NCBI GenBank assembly: GCA_030848705.1
Contig: JAUIZM010000017.1
Location: 2,356,001 to 2,420,000 of the forward strand
DNA: 64,000 nt
Reading direction: 5' to 3'
Origin: Heracleum sosnowskyi
Lineage: Eukaryota; Streptophyta; Magnoliopsida; Apiales; Apiaceae
Of this stretch, positions 20,908 to 33,313 are shown one piece after another; the first letter of the stretch is position 1, and each line of letters begins with the position of its first letter. The translations under genes were made by a program, and so were the position numbers. Below the pieces are notes generated by a model. It worked only from the letters and a program-made list of their open reading frames with translations, did no database searches and was not told the DNA's origin.

Positions 20908-22034
20908 TGTTAGGTCCAAAGTATCGTAGAAGGGGGGGTTGAATACGATACTCACAAATAATTCAATTTCGTTCGCGGATTAATCTTTCAGTTCTATAAC
21001 GAAATCAAACACACCAAACCAAATCAAGTTTCGGGGAATATATCTTTTTATAAATATAAACCTCGAGGGGTGCTACAATTTCTAATCCGTAGATTAGCGT
21101 CAATGAGTTTAAGGTTACACAAATACAAAACAATGATCAAGTTCTGAGCACTATTAATTTCTCTGATAATTTTCTCCGGCTCTTCTCTCTCTCAGTAATG
21201 TCTCTGTATTAAAATCCTTAACTGAAGAAGACACATTCTTCACTCTGTATTAACTGCAGACTTTGATTTGAAAAACCATCGAACCAAACTTGTAGAAACA
21301 ATCCTGGCCGTTGGATCTTCTTCAACTTGAAAAACAAGTATTACTTTTCACCTGCTCCCAATTAAAAAACCATCGAATGGTTTAAGAAACCATCGAATGA
21401 AACAAATCATTTTACCATTCGATAGTTTTTAAAACAAAACTATCGAATGCTAAATTGATTTATTTGTTTTTAATTCAATCACCTTAAACTCTCATTCGAT
21501 AGTTTTCTTAAAAGAAAAACTATCGAATTGATTTACTTGTCATTTGTCCTTTAGTAATAACTCCTGAGCTCCCGGGTGTTTAAGTAATAGACAGTATCAA
21601 TTTCTTCGGAGACGATAAAATAACTTGATCTTTTCAGTGCCGTCACCTAGTGCAACTGGTCTGGTTCACAGATGAATAACACTTGATCAATTCTTATTTT
21701 ATGACTTCAATTATAATGCTGCTGATACGTCCCTTGTCGTTCTGGTTGCTTCATCACTGGAATCCCGTGGTACTGAACCCTAAATCATTCACATACTTCT
21801 GTCGTCTTCAAAGTCTTGCTTCTATTGCTGTCACTGAGGCTTGAACATTTTCATGAACTTCTTTCCGTGACCTGTTTACGGACTTCAAGAATACATAACG
21901 TATTTTGATTTTTTGAGTTTACCTTTTCTTCTCTGATTCTGGATTCCTGTGCTTCTATTAATACTATTGTCTGTCTTGTCCTTTGTTGAGTTGTAGTTAT
22001 CTCTTTTACATCTTATGTTACATTATGCTTTACA
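20908..22034 (-). repeat. E2 3' LTR (1127 bp)
   Basis: It spans TGTTAGG to TTTACA in + orientation and pairs with 33314-34440. It contains two hairpins of the element word: 21416-21449 with arms CATTCGATAGTTTT and AAACTATCGAATG, and about 21494-21528. Related CCATCGAA words lie near 21270-21400. Confidence 0.95.
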
Positions 22035-22035
22035 A

Positions 22036-22050
22036 TCTCCCCCTATTTGA
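22036..22050 (-). promoter_or_regulatory. E2 3' polypurine tract
   Basis: On the minus strand, AAATAGGGGGAGA sits directly before the 3' LTR. Confidence 0.8.
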
Positions 22051-22267
22051 TTGGATAGAGTTCGACAAGCAAATACTTCGAGGATAACTCAACTAACTAA
22101 GGAAACATTAAACTACTTAAAGTAAGACAGCGTAATAATATCAATGCATTCTGGATCAGATATATATACATTTCCAGATTTCATAAATCAAAAAACAATT
22201 AAACTTTATACAATGAAGTTGCTCCTCTAGTCTGAGCTGATAGTTCTCTTGTTCTTTGCTTCATCAT

Positions 22268-25200
22268 TCAGTCCATTCCAATCTCACCTTCTTCAATCAT
22301 TGGATCGGAGTTAGTAGCTTGATAATCAATCACTGATAGATAGTGCAGTGGTTCTCCAGGTTTAAGGATTGCTCCTTGGATGTGTCTTCCAATATATTCA
22401 ACCTCTTGACCCACTCCAGCCCATAACCATGCAATGTTAACATCTTTCTTGTTCAGCTTTGGCATGTTTGGCAGTCTGGTATGCACTTCTAATCCTCTTT
22501 CCACTCTTTTCCTATAGTAAGGAACATTCTCCATTAGAAATCTTCTAAGAGTGTCTGCTGCTTTGTCCTTCTCCGTTGATGAGAATCCAGTGGATCTAAG
22601 ATACTTCTCAACTGAGATTAGATAGTTGCTTGGGTGGTCCCTCAGTTTGTCCTCAGCCAAATAGCAGATTCTGAACAAGTCATTCGTCATGAATCTAACC
22701 ATTGGAGGATCTTCAGTAATCTCTGGACTGACTTTCATCACGATCTCCTTAACATGCTCACGGAGTAGTTCATTTAGCCTTGTGGTTCTTTGGATCTTGA
22801 TGAGTATAGCCTGCAATTCTGTATATGTCCTCTGTTCTAAAAACTTAGTAGAAATCACAAATGTACCTTTCTCCAGAAAACTGATTAATAAGCTCCAGGC
22901 ACCATTTGCTTTAACCCCAGCATTCAGACTGATTATAGAGCTTCTCAGTGCTTTAAAGTAAGTCTGATCTTCAAGATTAGCACTTCTGATGTCCTGAATA
23001 ATGACTTCCACCTCCGCATTGTCGTTGACTTGTAATCCGTCTTCAACTCCACAAAAGGTTTTATAAGCCATTTCCAATTCAGTACCATCTTTCTTTGCCA
23101 GATCTATCATCTTCTTCTTCCTCACTTCATTATACACCTTCATTCTCTTTAGCTTTTCACTTCTCAGAATTGCTTGCTGTTTTTCCTTCTCAGCTTGCCT
23201 GGCATCTATTGCAGCTCTCTGAGCTCGTATTGCTTCCAAGGCAGCTTCTTCTTCAGGTGATAGAGAATTTGCTTCTTCCATATCATCATCCAAGATAGGA
23301 TGTTCTATTGGCTCCGGATAATATGGCTCATGCTCCTCTTGAATAGGTTGCTCATGCATGACCTCAAATTCCTCTTCACTTTCCTTGGCTTCCTCTACAA
23401 GCTCCTCAATCCAGTACTGTCTGATTGGAATAGCCTCAACAGTCTCCCAAACTCCCCATTTATCCTTCACCCCCTCTCCAACTTTCTCCCCCTTAGTTGA
23501 GGAATCCTCGATAAAAGCATCCTCAGCATAAAAGAAATTAGAAGGATCAGGTTGCTGATATGAAGAACCAGGTTGTCCAGATTGTTGGTTCTTTAGCATA
23601 CTCCATATAGACTGTACTCCGTCACCTTGATTCTCCAAGAAATCCATAAGCTGCTTATTAAACTCATTTATAGAAGCTAGCGACAGGTCAATGTTCTCCA
23701 ATCTTGAGTTGGTAGTCTTTTCCATGTGATCCAGCCTCTTGTTTAGCTTAGACTCCACTCGTGAAAGGGAATTCATTGCATCTTTTACCCGTGCTTGACC
23801 ATCCCGGATAACCAGAACGTCTTCTTTCAAAGGTTCATGTCCTTGAGACAGTGCAGTTACTTCATTCATGAATCCATCTTTAAGTTCCCTGACGTCCATC
23901 CTCAGCTCGACCAGTTCTTCCATAGCTTCCTTCTTTAAGGAGTCCACTGCCTGCTTCGTACCTGTTATAGTGCCAGATGCACTGCCAATGACCCTGAATG
24001 TTCTTCTGGAATCAGCTGCAGCCAAGTCAACTTTCTCTTGAATAGACTTTAAAGAAACATTGTCTTGACTGGAGGAGATCCCTTGGTCAAAGGAAGGTCG
24101 CAGTGGAACCTTGAATAGTGGATGTCCTTCTTTGTCTCGAACTGTCATCTCCTTGAGGGAAGATTGAACTTGTAGCTCTCTTTCTATTGGTAACAGCAGA
24201 TCATTAATATTAGGTAGGGTTAGGGTGTCACTCCTCACATTTGGCTCTGGGTGTACACTCAACGTTTCTGTCGGTGTTTGAATCATTTTTCCTTTCCCAC
24301 TCAGGCCAGGTGTAAGTGTTTTTGTTTCACTCAAATCCTTTGTGCTGATTGTACCTGCAGAAGAGATCACCGTAGCCATCCTTAAGGAGGTCATCGGTGG
24401 TGCAATGGGGCTTCGCAAGTCCCCGTCCTTGGTTGAACCAAGTTGCTGATCATCCTTAGATGATATATCCTTTGAAGGATCTAGAGTTTGAATCTCTAGG
24501 GGGTTAGAAACAGGCTCTTTTAACAGCAGAGATCCCGAATCTTCCCCGTGAGTCTGTAAAGACTTCACCTCAGTTGACTCCTCAATAGTAATTGATTCAC
24601 TGTCAACGAGTTGCCGATCTGCACCTACGTCAGACCCTTTACCCGCAGGATCCAGATATGTTCCATCTGGGGAGGTAGACAATGACCTTTTAGATTGTGC
24701 ATTTAGGTCAAAGCCTTCTCTCGACGTCTGTGAAGACCCTTGGTTCTGAGAACCTTCAACCAGTGAACCTGACCGTAATATGGTCGGAACACCAGTTGCT
24801 TCCGTCAATTCTTCCTTACTTGATTGAGCTATTGGTTCAGATATTGCTTTCGTTAGCGTAGCCCAATCAGCATCAGAAAAATCAGTAAAGGGCTCTTTGA
24901 ATGAGAGAAATGAAGTATCAGCAGTTGCCTCAGTTTCTGTTCTTCTCCTTTTAGAGGAAGGCAGAGCTGCTGTTGAAGGGTGTATCTCCTTATGTGGTGC
25001 TGCTTTGGCACTATCTCCCTCTACACTCATGGATGGTTCTTTAATGGGTATAGTAGGGGAAGGAGGTTCGTTTATGTTTTCATTTGGCTCTTCCAAAGGC
25101 TCTTCGACCGTGGTTAGAGGTTGTGGGTTTGCAACCTCCTGGTCAGGAATGGCCACTGAGGGCTCTGGATCAACATCCATTGGTACAGGTGCCATTACAG

Positions 25201-26059
25201 GTTCAGGTTGTGGAATATTACCTTGATTTACCTGTTCCCCTGGGGGTAGAAGTGGTAGGGGCACCGTTCTTAGATATTCAGTGAGAACAGTGGGTACCCC
25301 TGGAAGATAGTTGTTCTTCCTAATGAGAGTGGTTATGGCATTGCTCTTCATTCTTATGCACTCCTGGTTGGCTTCACCTTCAAAGATCTCTCGTTCATCA
25401 TCTGTTAAGATATCATTGAGAATTAGCTGTAGGAACCTAGGATAGAAACAGAGCACATCTTCATTTATGCCTGTTCTTTCATCCAGTGGTCCCATGCACA
25501 GAATTACTTGATCAATCACTATCCGTCCTATGTTAATATGCCTATTATTCGCAATGGCAAACCCTATCTTTTGAAGGAATAAGGGAATGCCATGCAGATT
25601 TGTTAGCTTGGCAGTAAAAACATGTATCAGGGTATGAAAGAAAAAATTCCATGGCTTTGGCAGGTAATGCTTTAGAAACTCTCCCACCAAGAAGTTAGGT
25701 TGTTGACTTCTGATAAGAGTGAAGAAAGCATGTATTTCCTCAGTTGTGGGATCCGGAACAAGGTTTTCTGTAGGAAAATGAAGTATTCTGTTAAAGTCAT
25801 GTTCCATCACCCTTATTGTTCTGCCCCCTGGCACAACAAAACTGAAGGATCTCACATTATTCTCACTGGTATCCGTGGCGGATGTGTACAACGCAGTCAG
25901 TTGATCGATACAAAGGACTACGGGAGTACTTACAGCGTATGCCACTAATGAACGTATATTCAAAAACTCTGCCCATGCACGAATTTGAGGATTCGTAATG
26001 GTTTGCAAGTTTTGGAACGAGACATGATTAGTCTTGGTAATAAGAAATTCTCCAGCCAT
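22268..26059 (-). CDS. E2 accessory ORF (aORF), intact, unknown function
   Basis: This 1263-codon ORF starts with ATG after the spacer. The N-terminal domain (about residues 1-265) shares the W-x-FFF block (W137), K-x-TN-x3-IP and F-x-RF-x-QLI-x-N pattern with E1's aORF. A long Pro/Ser/Thr/Glu-rich middle follows, then a helical region (about 690-830), a KGEKVGEG segment coded by an internal polypurine tract (about residues 855-862), an acidic stretch, an Arg/Lys/Glu coiled coil near 930-980, and a C-terminal domain (about 1000-1250) unlike that of E1 or E3. No membrane segment or enzyme motif is evident. It stays open while gag and pol of the same copy are broken. It is probably a structural or nucleic-acid-binding accessory protein. 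Confidence 0.8.
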   Translation of the reverse strand: MAGEFLITKTNHVSFQNLQTITNPQIRAWAEFLNIRSLVAYAVSTPVVLCIDQLTALYTSATDTSENNVRSFSFVVPGGRTIRVMEHDFNRILHFPTENLVPDPTTEEIHAFFTLIRSQQPNFLVGEFLKHYLPKPWNFFFHTLIHVFTAKLTNLHGIPLFLQKIGFAIANNRHINIGRIVIDQVILCMGPLDERTGINEDVLCFYPRFLQLILNDILTDDEREIFEGEANQECIRMKSNAITTLIRKNNYLPGVPTVLTEYLRTVPLPLLPPGEQVNQGNIPQPEPVMAPVPMDVDPEPSVAIPDQEVANPQPLTTVEEPLEEPNENINEPPSPTIPIKEPSMSVEGDSAKAAPHKEIHPSTAALPSSKRRRTETEATADTSFLSFKEPFTDFSDADWATLTKAISEPIAQSSKEELTEATGVPTILRSGSLVEGSQNQGSSQTSREGFDLNAQSKRSLSTSPDGTYLDPAGKGSDVGADRQLVDSESITIEESTEVKSLQTHGEDSGSLLLKEPVSNPLEIQTLDPSKDISSKDDQQLGSTKDGDLRSPIAPPMTSLRMATVISSAGTISTKDLSETKTLTPGLSGKGKMIQTPTETLSVHPEPNVRSDTLTLPNINDLLLPIERELQVQSSLKEMTVRDKEGHPLFKVPLRPSFDQGISSSQDNVSLKSIQEKVDLAAADSRRTFRVIGSASGTITGTKQAVDSLKKEAMEELVELRMDVRELKDGFMNEVTALSQGHEPLKEDVLVIRDGQARVKDAMNSLSRVESKLNKRLDHMEKTTNSRLENIDLSLASINEFNKQLMDFLENQGDGVQSIWSMLKNQQSGQPGSSYQQPDPSNFFYAEDAFIEDSSTKGEKVGEGVKDKWGVWETVEAIPIRQYWIEELVEEAKESEEEFEVMHEQPIQEEHEPYYPEPIEHPILDDDMEEANSLSPEEEAALEAIRAQRAAIDARQAEKEKQQAILRSEKLKRMKVYNEVRKKKMIDLAKKDGTELEMAYKTFCGVEDGLQVNDNAEVEVIIQDIRSANLEDQTYFKALRSSIISLNAGVKANGAWSLLISFLEKGTFVISTKFLEQRTYTELQAILIKIQRTTRLNELLREHVKEIVMKVSPEITEDPPMVRFMTNDLFRICYLAEDKLRDHPSNYLISVEKYLRSTGFSSTEKDKAADTLRRFLMENVPYYRKRVERGLEVHTRLPNMPKLNKKDVNIAWLWAGVGQEVEYIGRHIQGAILKPGEPLHYLSVIDYQATNSDPMIEEGEIGMD
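23482..23496 (-). promoter_or_regulatory. E2 internal polypurine tract inside aORF
   Basis: On the minus strand, CTAAGGGGGAGAAAG lies inside aORF at the position equivalent to the E1 and E3 tracts. A second GAGAGGGGGTG follows a few bases on. Confidence 0.5.
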
Positions 26060-27489
26060 TTTAAAATTTCCAGAAAATTCAAATAAACCAAAACTATTTT
26101 TCCTTTTAAATTTAATTAATTATTACTAATTAATCAAACTTTTAACAATGAACCCCTTTTTTTTCGAATTAAAACACCTCAACCAAAAACAAATCCCTAA
26201 ATCCAAGAACCCTAACTGTAGATTGACAATGAAACTAAATTTAACCTTTAGAAATCGATTGTTAAAACAATACAATCTCACCAGTTTCTTGTATTATCAA
26301 AGTACTTAGAGTTTTAAGTGATGTTTTCGATAGTTTTCCCTTTAAAAATCTTAACAGAAACTCAGAATAGAGAACTGTCACGGTTAATGGTGAAATCACT
26401 GTGGTGAAAAAGGATTTTCAAGAGATTAACAGTGAATTGATTGAAGAAACTATCGAGAACTTGTTTTTTTTGGCCGTGTATATGTATTGTAAGTATATAA
26501 AACTCCCTTTGCTTTTCTTAGATCTGTAAACAATGAAAATAAAAGAAACTAAGGTATTGTTTTATACCTTTTTTGAAACTGTCAGGGGCAAAATCGTCAT
26601 TTCTAGTTCGATAGTTTTGAAAATGAACTACCGATAATTTTCTGTGAGGGCAAAAGGGTCAACTGGACCTCGATAGTTTTTCAAAAACTATCGAAGGGTT
26701 TGAAAATGTGAATTTTAAACGCTTTTCAGAAAACTATCGAGCTCTCTTTCTCCTGAAAACTCAAAAACTATCGAACTGGTTTTCCTTTTAAAAACCAGAA
26801 AAACTATCGAGTTTTTCATTGTTGAAAAACTATCGAGGAGTTTAATTATTGAAAAAATTAAATCCTCCGATATATTTTCATTTGATTTCAAAAACTATCG
26901 AAACTTGTATTTCGATGGTTTTTCTTTTGAAAATCAAAAACTATCGAATTTTAAGTTCGATGATTTTTAATTAGTACTTAGAAAAACTATCGAATTTCCT
27001 AAATTCGATGGTTTTTGCTTCTTTCTTCATTTTAAAACCTGTTCATGTTTTAAAAATTCAGAATTTTTATTTTCTGCTTAGTTTTAAATTCTAATAAATC
27101 TTTTCAAATTTACCAAAATCAATTCTTAACAGAAAATTCACAATTTTCTTAGAATAAAATCAATTAAATATCATTGAGTGATATTAACCAATTAAAATCT
27201 AATCAATTATGCTGCATTAATCTACAATGTTAAAAACAAAGCAAATTAATTCAAATTAAATAAATGCTTAAATATTTAGAACAAATATTAGCACTTAAAT
27301 AATTTTTAGAATTAATAACCAATTAAATGCCAGAAGATATATCATCCATAATTATGACATAAAATTAGTATAATAATCCTAATTACGAGAATTTCTCCAG
27401 AAAATAAATTTATGAGTCCTAAGGATATAGGAATTCTTAAACTCATGTATTCACCAGGACTCTCTGCAGTTACTGACTTCTAATCAAAA
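26060..27489 (-). other. E2 pol-aORF spacer with dense AAACTATCGA array
   Basis: This is a non-coding, AT-rich spacer. From about 26,325 to 27,020 the word (A)AAACTATCGA or its complement TCGATAGTTT occurs about a dozen times, with near copies such as TTCGATGGTTTTT. Several are paired as hairpins (for example around 26670-26695). The same word makes the hairpins in the E2 LTR. The remainder, up to pol, is plain AT-rich sequence. Confidence 0.85.
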
Positions 27490-30400
27490 TCAATTAGAAA
27501 GATTTAACATCCCAAGTTCACCAACCAGCTTATTGAAAGTGGATTCATCAAGCGGTTTAGTAAAGATGTCTGCAATTTGATCCTCTGTGGGTACAAAGTA
27601 TAACTCCACAGTTCCATTCATGACATGCTCTCGGATAAAATGATACCTGATGTCGATGTGCTTTGTCCTCGAGTGTTGCACTGGGTTGTTTGAGATTGCT
27701 ATGGCACTTGTGTTGTCGCAAAATATAGGAATCTTTGTCAACAGAAGTCCATAGTCACGGAGTTGGTTTCTCATCCACAATATCTGAGCACAACAGCTAC
27801 CAGCAGCAATGTATTCAGCCTCAGCTGTTGATGTGGACACTGAATGCTGCTTCTTGCTATGCCAGGAAACCAATCTTCTTCCAAGAAACTGACAGCTTCC
27901 TGAAGTACTCTTCCGATCAATCTTACAACCTGCAAAATCAGAGTCTGTGTATCCAATAAGATCAAATCCTGTATCTTTAGGGTACCAAATTCCAAGATTT
28001 GGGGTCCCCTTAAGATATCTAAATATTCGCTTAACAGCTATTAGATGAGATTCTTTAGGATCAGACTGAAATCTAGCACACAAGCATGTTGCAAACATTA
28101 TATCTGGTCTACTTGCAGTGAGATAAAGTAATGAGCCTATCATACCTCTGTAGCCTCTGATGTCAACCTTCTTACCAGTTTCATCCTTATCAAGCTTAGT
28201 GGCAGTTGGCATAGGAGTCTTTGCTGTAGATGAGTCTTTCATTTGATACTTCTTAAGAAGATCCTTGATGTACTTAGACTGACAAATGAATATACCATCT
28301 TGTTTCTGGTATACTTGCAATCCAAGAAAGAATGACAATTCACCCATCATGCTCATTTCATAACGACTCTGCATTAACTTAGCAAATCTCTTGCATAGAT
28401 CATCATTAGTAGAACCAAATATTATGTCATCAACATATACTTGCACCAATATCAAATCATTTTTATGCTTTTTGACAAAGAGAGTTTTGTCTACAACACC
28501 TCTTGTAAAATCATTTTCAAGTAAGAATTCAGAGTGAGTGTCATACCATGTCCTTGGAGCTTGTTTGAGTCCATAGAGAGCTTTGAATAGAAAGTACACA
28601 AAGTCTGCCAGTTTTGAATCCTCAAAACCTGGAGGTTGTTCCACATACACTTCTTCTTCTAACTCCCCGTTCAGAAAAGCACTCTTCACATCCATTTGAT
28701 ATACCTTGTAATTGGAATGTGCAGCAAATGCCAGAAACATTCTGATGGCCTCAAGTCTTGCTACTGGTGCATAGGTTTCATCATAATCTATACCCTCTTC
28801 TTGAGAGTAACCTTTAGCAACCAGTCTGGCTTTGTTTCTCGTTACAATGCCATCTTCGTCCAACTTATTTCTGAATACCCATCGTGTTCCAATAACAGAT
28901 TTTTCCTTAGGCCTGGGTACCAGCTTCCAAACTTTCTGCCTTTCAAACTGATTGAGTTCTTCTTGCATAGCAATCACCCAATCTGGATCATCTAGAGCAT
29001 CTTCAACTTTCTTAGGTTCTGTTTCTGAAAGAAACCCAGAATAGTGACATTCATTTTGTGATGTTCTCCTAGTTCTCACTCCTGTGTCCGGATCACCAAT
29101 GATCAAGTGAAAGGGATGATCTCTATTCCATACCCTTTGTCTTGGCAGATGCGATCTTGATGATTCTCCTTGTTCTAGATGTTGAGGAGTGTGACTAGTT
29201 GATCCTTCTCCTGCTCCCCCTGAGTTGTTGACGGTTTGATCTGTTGATTCTGAAGACTGACTAGTGGATCCTGTATGTTGAGGATTTCCACTTAGGTAAC
29301 CACTTTGTCCAGAATCATTATCATTATGATTATTATTAATGACTGTAACAACTTCAGGTACTTCTTCATTGTCAGAGAGATCTCCTGATAGATTTTCAAA
29401 TACCAAGGATTCAGAGTTCTCTCCAGTTTGCAGGCCTGGTCTTTTAGTGTCGTCAAATGTTACATTAAAGCTTTCCAACACCTTCTTATCTTCAATCACA
29501 TATACCCTGAAAGCCTTAGATTCCAGAGAATAGCCCAGAAAAATGCCTTCATCTGCTTTGGCATCAAACTTGCCAATATGTTCTCCATCTTTAAGTACAA
29601 AGCACTTTGCACCAAACACAAGAAAGTACTTCAGTGTTGGCTTCTTGTTGGCCATTAACTCATACGGAGTCTTTTCATGATCTTTGTTGATCAGGGTTCA
29701 ATTCTGAGTGTAGCAAGCTGTATTCACTGCTTCAGCCCAAAAGTAAGTGGGAAGTTTTGATTCACTCAACATGGTCCTTGCTGCTTCAACCAAGGTCCTG
29801 TTCTTCCTTTCCACTACTCCATTCTGTTGAGGAGTTCTTGGTGCTGAAAACTGTCTTGATATTCCTTTCTCTGAGCAGAAATCATTTAGAACTGCATTCT
29901 TGAATTCAGTTCCATTGTCTGATCTGATTGTCCGCACAGGTAGCTTAGCTTCCACTTCTATCTTCTTGATGTGATCAATGATTAGTTGTGTTGCTTCATC
30001 CTTTGTTTGTATGAACAACACCCACGTGTACTTGGAGTAGTCATCCACCATCACCAATGCATATCTGTTTCTTGAAAGTGACATAACATTAACTGGACCA
30101 AATAAATCCATATGAATCAGCTGTAATGGTTCAGTAATGCTTGTCATTCCTTTGCTTCCATGTGATGCTTTCTTCGACTTCCCCTTTTCACATGCTTCAC
30201 ATAGTCCCTCCTGATTGAATTCCATCAGGGGCCCTCTCACTAACTCTCTCTTTACCAAAGAGTTCATAGTTTTGAAGTTCAGATGTGAGAGCTTCTTGTG
30301 CCATAACCAACTTTGTTCTGAAGATGCCTTTGCATAGAAACATGTAACTTCTCCTTCACTGGTAGAACTTAAGTCAGCTATAAACAAATTTCCTTTTCTC

Positions 30401-30732
30401 ACTCCCAGTAGAGTAAGCTTCTCATCCTTCCTGTTGGTGATCAAGCACTTGTCCTTTCTGAAATCTACATTGTAGCCTTTATCACAGAATTGACTGATAC
30501 TTAGTAGATTATGCTTTAATCCTTCAACAAGAGAGATGTTTTCAATGATGACATTTCCAGCTTTCAATTTACCATATCCCGTAGTGAATCCTTTGCTGTC
30601 ATCTCCAAAGGTTACAATCGGGCCGGTCTTCTTAACCACCTCTGTAAGCAGGGACTCTTCACCTGTCATGTGTCTAGAACAGCCACTATCCAGAATCCAC
30701 ACAACCTTTGAGCTTTTAACCTTACCCTGCAA
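27490..30732 (-). pseudogene. pol: E2 Pol polyprotein, one nonsense codon
   Basis: This is a copia Pol in one frame from 30732 to 27490, interrupted only by an in-frame TGA at 29698-29700 in the integrase, between the catalytic core and the C-terminal part. Protease (DSGCS), integrase zinc module (WHKKLSHL), D-D-E residues (MDLFGPV, RSDNGTEF, VVERKNRT), RT with YVDD and RNase H with ADIFTKPL are all recognisable. The length without the stop matches the 1112-residue Pol of E1 and E3 closely. The single stop suggests the break is recent. Confidence 0.88.
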
Positions 30733-30745
30733 TCACAGATTGATT
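30719..30745 (-). promoter_or_regulatory. E2 gag-pol junction, splice-acceptor-like
   Basis: A TAA stop is followed 14 bases later by CAGGGTA, after TGTGATTG, matching the E1 and E3 junctions at a different frame offset. Confidence 0.4.
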
Positions 30746-33171
30746 AAGCGGACTTTGGTACCCAAAATTGTTTGGGTCCTGAAGGTTTAGATGATTTAAC
30801 AGGAGTAACATTCAATTTAGTCTTACCCTGTTTGAAATTCATAGTATCTGTGGATTTAACATTACTAGAGCTATTGCTACTATCAGACATCAACTTAAAA
30901 TAAGCATGCATGATGTTGTACTTACATAGCAAACACTATTTCTTTCCACAGGGCTCATGATTATCAGGCATGTCAGACATGTTATGCATTTCAGAAGCAT
31001 TAGCAGTTTCTACTTTAACCTTTTTACATGCATGTGTAAGGTGTCCAGCAGAATTACAAATAGAACACAACTTCCTAGATGCAATGGGAGAAGATGGAAC
31101 CAATTCCTGATTAACAAACTTCTTCCTCCCATTCCTGTTCTTTTTAACATTACTAGCTAAGGAACCTACTTCAGTTTTAGGTAAATCAGGTTTAGGTAAT
31201 GCATTCTTTACTGATTTCCTAGGTAACTTAGTCTTTACCTCTTTTTCCTTCAATAAATCCTCCTCAAGCAATTCTTGTGCTATGAAAAGATCATCCTCAT
31301 AAAAGAGAGGTGGAAACGGCTTAACAAAAACTGGACAATCAACATTCTTAAGAACATGTGGAGTATTCCTTTTGACAACTGAAGGTGTCACAGGGAATTC
31401 CACAATCTTCTTACCAGCTTTCTTGTTATAGTCAAATCCTATAGCAGTTTTATTCTCTACGGCCTGAGTATCAATGATTTCCTTAGCCACTAGAGCGGAA
31501 TTCTTAAAAGCATTCAGCTTCAAATCTAGATCTGAAATCTGCTTCCTGAGGATAGTCTCTATCTCATCATTACACTTGACCTTGTTCTCTAAGTACGCAT
31601 TCTTTTGCTTAAGATCTTCTAATGTTACAGCTACAAGCTCTAGTTCTTCATTTTTAGATTCTAGTTTTTTTAATCTTAAGAACTAGTTTAGCATTTTCCA
31701 TTTCTGATGCTAGCATGCTTGTGTGTACATTAAACAATTCTACACTAAGATCTTGCACAGTTTTCTTGTACTCAGAATTAGACATATCAATTGTAGTTAA
31801 GATAGGTACCTGAGATGATTGTGGTGATTCCTCTGAAGAGTCAGCCATTAGAGCAACATTTACATATTCCTCCTCTTCATCCGAATCAGTATCATCCCAG
31901 TGCTTTCCCTCTGCTATGTAAGCCTTCCCTTTCTGCTTTCCAGAGAATGCCTCCAACTGCTGTTTAAGCTTGGCATTCTCCTTCTTCAACTCATCATAAG
32001 AATCCTTCTTTCCATAGACATCTTTCATGTCTCTTGCTTGACGAGGCTTCCGGCATTCAGTGGCGAAATGCCCTAACTCATTGCAGTTATAGCATCTTGA
32101 TTTGCTTCTATCAATCATGCCAGTCTTGTAGCCTCCCTTAAAGCCTGTACTAGGTGTATAATTGCTCTTCTGGAATCTGTTGGTTGAGCCCTTGAACTTG
32201 TACTTAGGGTTTCTCTTGAAACGAATATGACTAAACTTTGCAGCTAAGTACGCCATGGTTTTGTCTTCCATTTGCTCAAGCTCTTCTAGGGTGTAGTAAT
32301 CACTTTCATCAACACCCAGATTCACAGAATCCATTTCTGCTTCTATTATCACCTCCTTTCCAGCTCTAGGGGTTTGAACCTGAATCTCAGAAGTTATTGG
32401 TTCATCCACTACAAGTGCTGCTGATCTCACAAGTGCATTGTGCTTGCTGTCCACTGTCCCTGATCCGTAGATTATCACCCTTTGTTCCTGTTCCATCTCA
32501 TAGGTCTTCAACTTGCCATAGATCATCTCTAATGACATCTTTGTGAAGTCAATTCTTTCCCTAATGGATGATGACTTGTGTTCTATATGATGGGGCAGCG
32601 TCATCATGAACTTCCTGTTCGATTCTCTCAGTGGATAGGTCTTTCCTTTCATTGCCAATTCATTGAGGAGCTTAGTATACTTCTCAAAGACCTGAGTTAT
32701 ACTTTCTCCTGGCAGTGACCTAAACGCTTCGTATTGAGAAGTCAGAATGTCCAATCTGTTTTCCTGCACGTCTTCAGTTCCTTCCATTATTAGGTTAATG
32801 GTATCCCACATATGTTTCCCGCTTGTACAGTTCATCAACTGATAGCTCATTTCCTTGTCCACGGAGTCCGCCAATATCAACATTAAACCGGTGTCCAATC
32901 GAATCAGTTCTTTGTCAGAATCTGTAAATTCACTTATCTCCTTAGGTTGGGTGCCTGAAGGAATCCTGCTACCATCAGGAGCTGTAGATTCACTAACTGG
33001 TTTCATTGGTACAAACGGTCCGTTTTCTAATATGCCAATATACAACGGATTAGATGCCTTGATAAATAACAGCATCTTCATCTTCCACAAACCGAAATCA
33101 TCTCTAGTAAACGGGGGAACTTTAATACCAGCGGTTGTCTTTGGAGCACTCATGGTTTCTGAAAATTTCAA
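30744..33171 (-). pseudogene. gag: E2 Gag, frameshifted and with a nonsense codon
   Basis: The frame opens at ATG 33171 (Gag domain, W-x-M-K-M near residue 28; zinc knuckle CYNCNELGHFATEC near residue 355) and shifts at a run of seven A on the coding strand (31665-31671). Gag-like sequence continues in another frame from about 31640 to 30936 (second knuckle CSICNSAGHLTHAC). It meets an in-frame TAG at 30936-30938 where a Trp codon is likely, then runs on to 30744. Both lesions are small and consistent with recent decay; the A-run could also be a sequencing or slippage effect. The C-terminal knuckle is atypical compared with E1. Confidence 0.85.
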
Positions 33172-33299
33172 ATTGTTTAAAATTCAAGAAATTCCAATTA
33201 AATGAAAAATTTTGAAAGTTAAAAAATTTGCTTCGTATTTTCACGCTACGTTTGATTTTGGTCTCATTCACCGGATCTGATTTGTATATCAATCAAGTA

Positions 33300-33311
33300 G
33301 CTCTGATACCA
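33300..33311 (-). other. E2 primer binding site (initiator tRNA-Met type)
   Basis: The minus strand reads TGGTATCAGAGC, two bases from the LTR end at 33314. Confidence 0.93.
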
Positions 33312-33313
33312 AT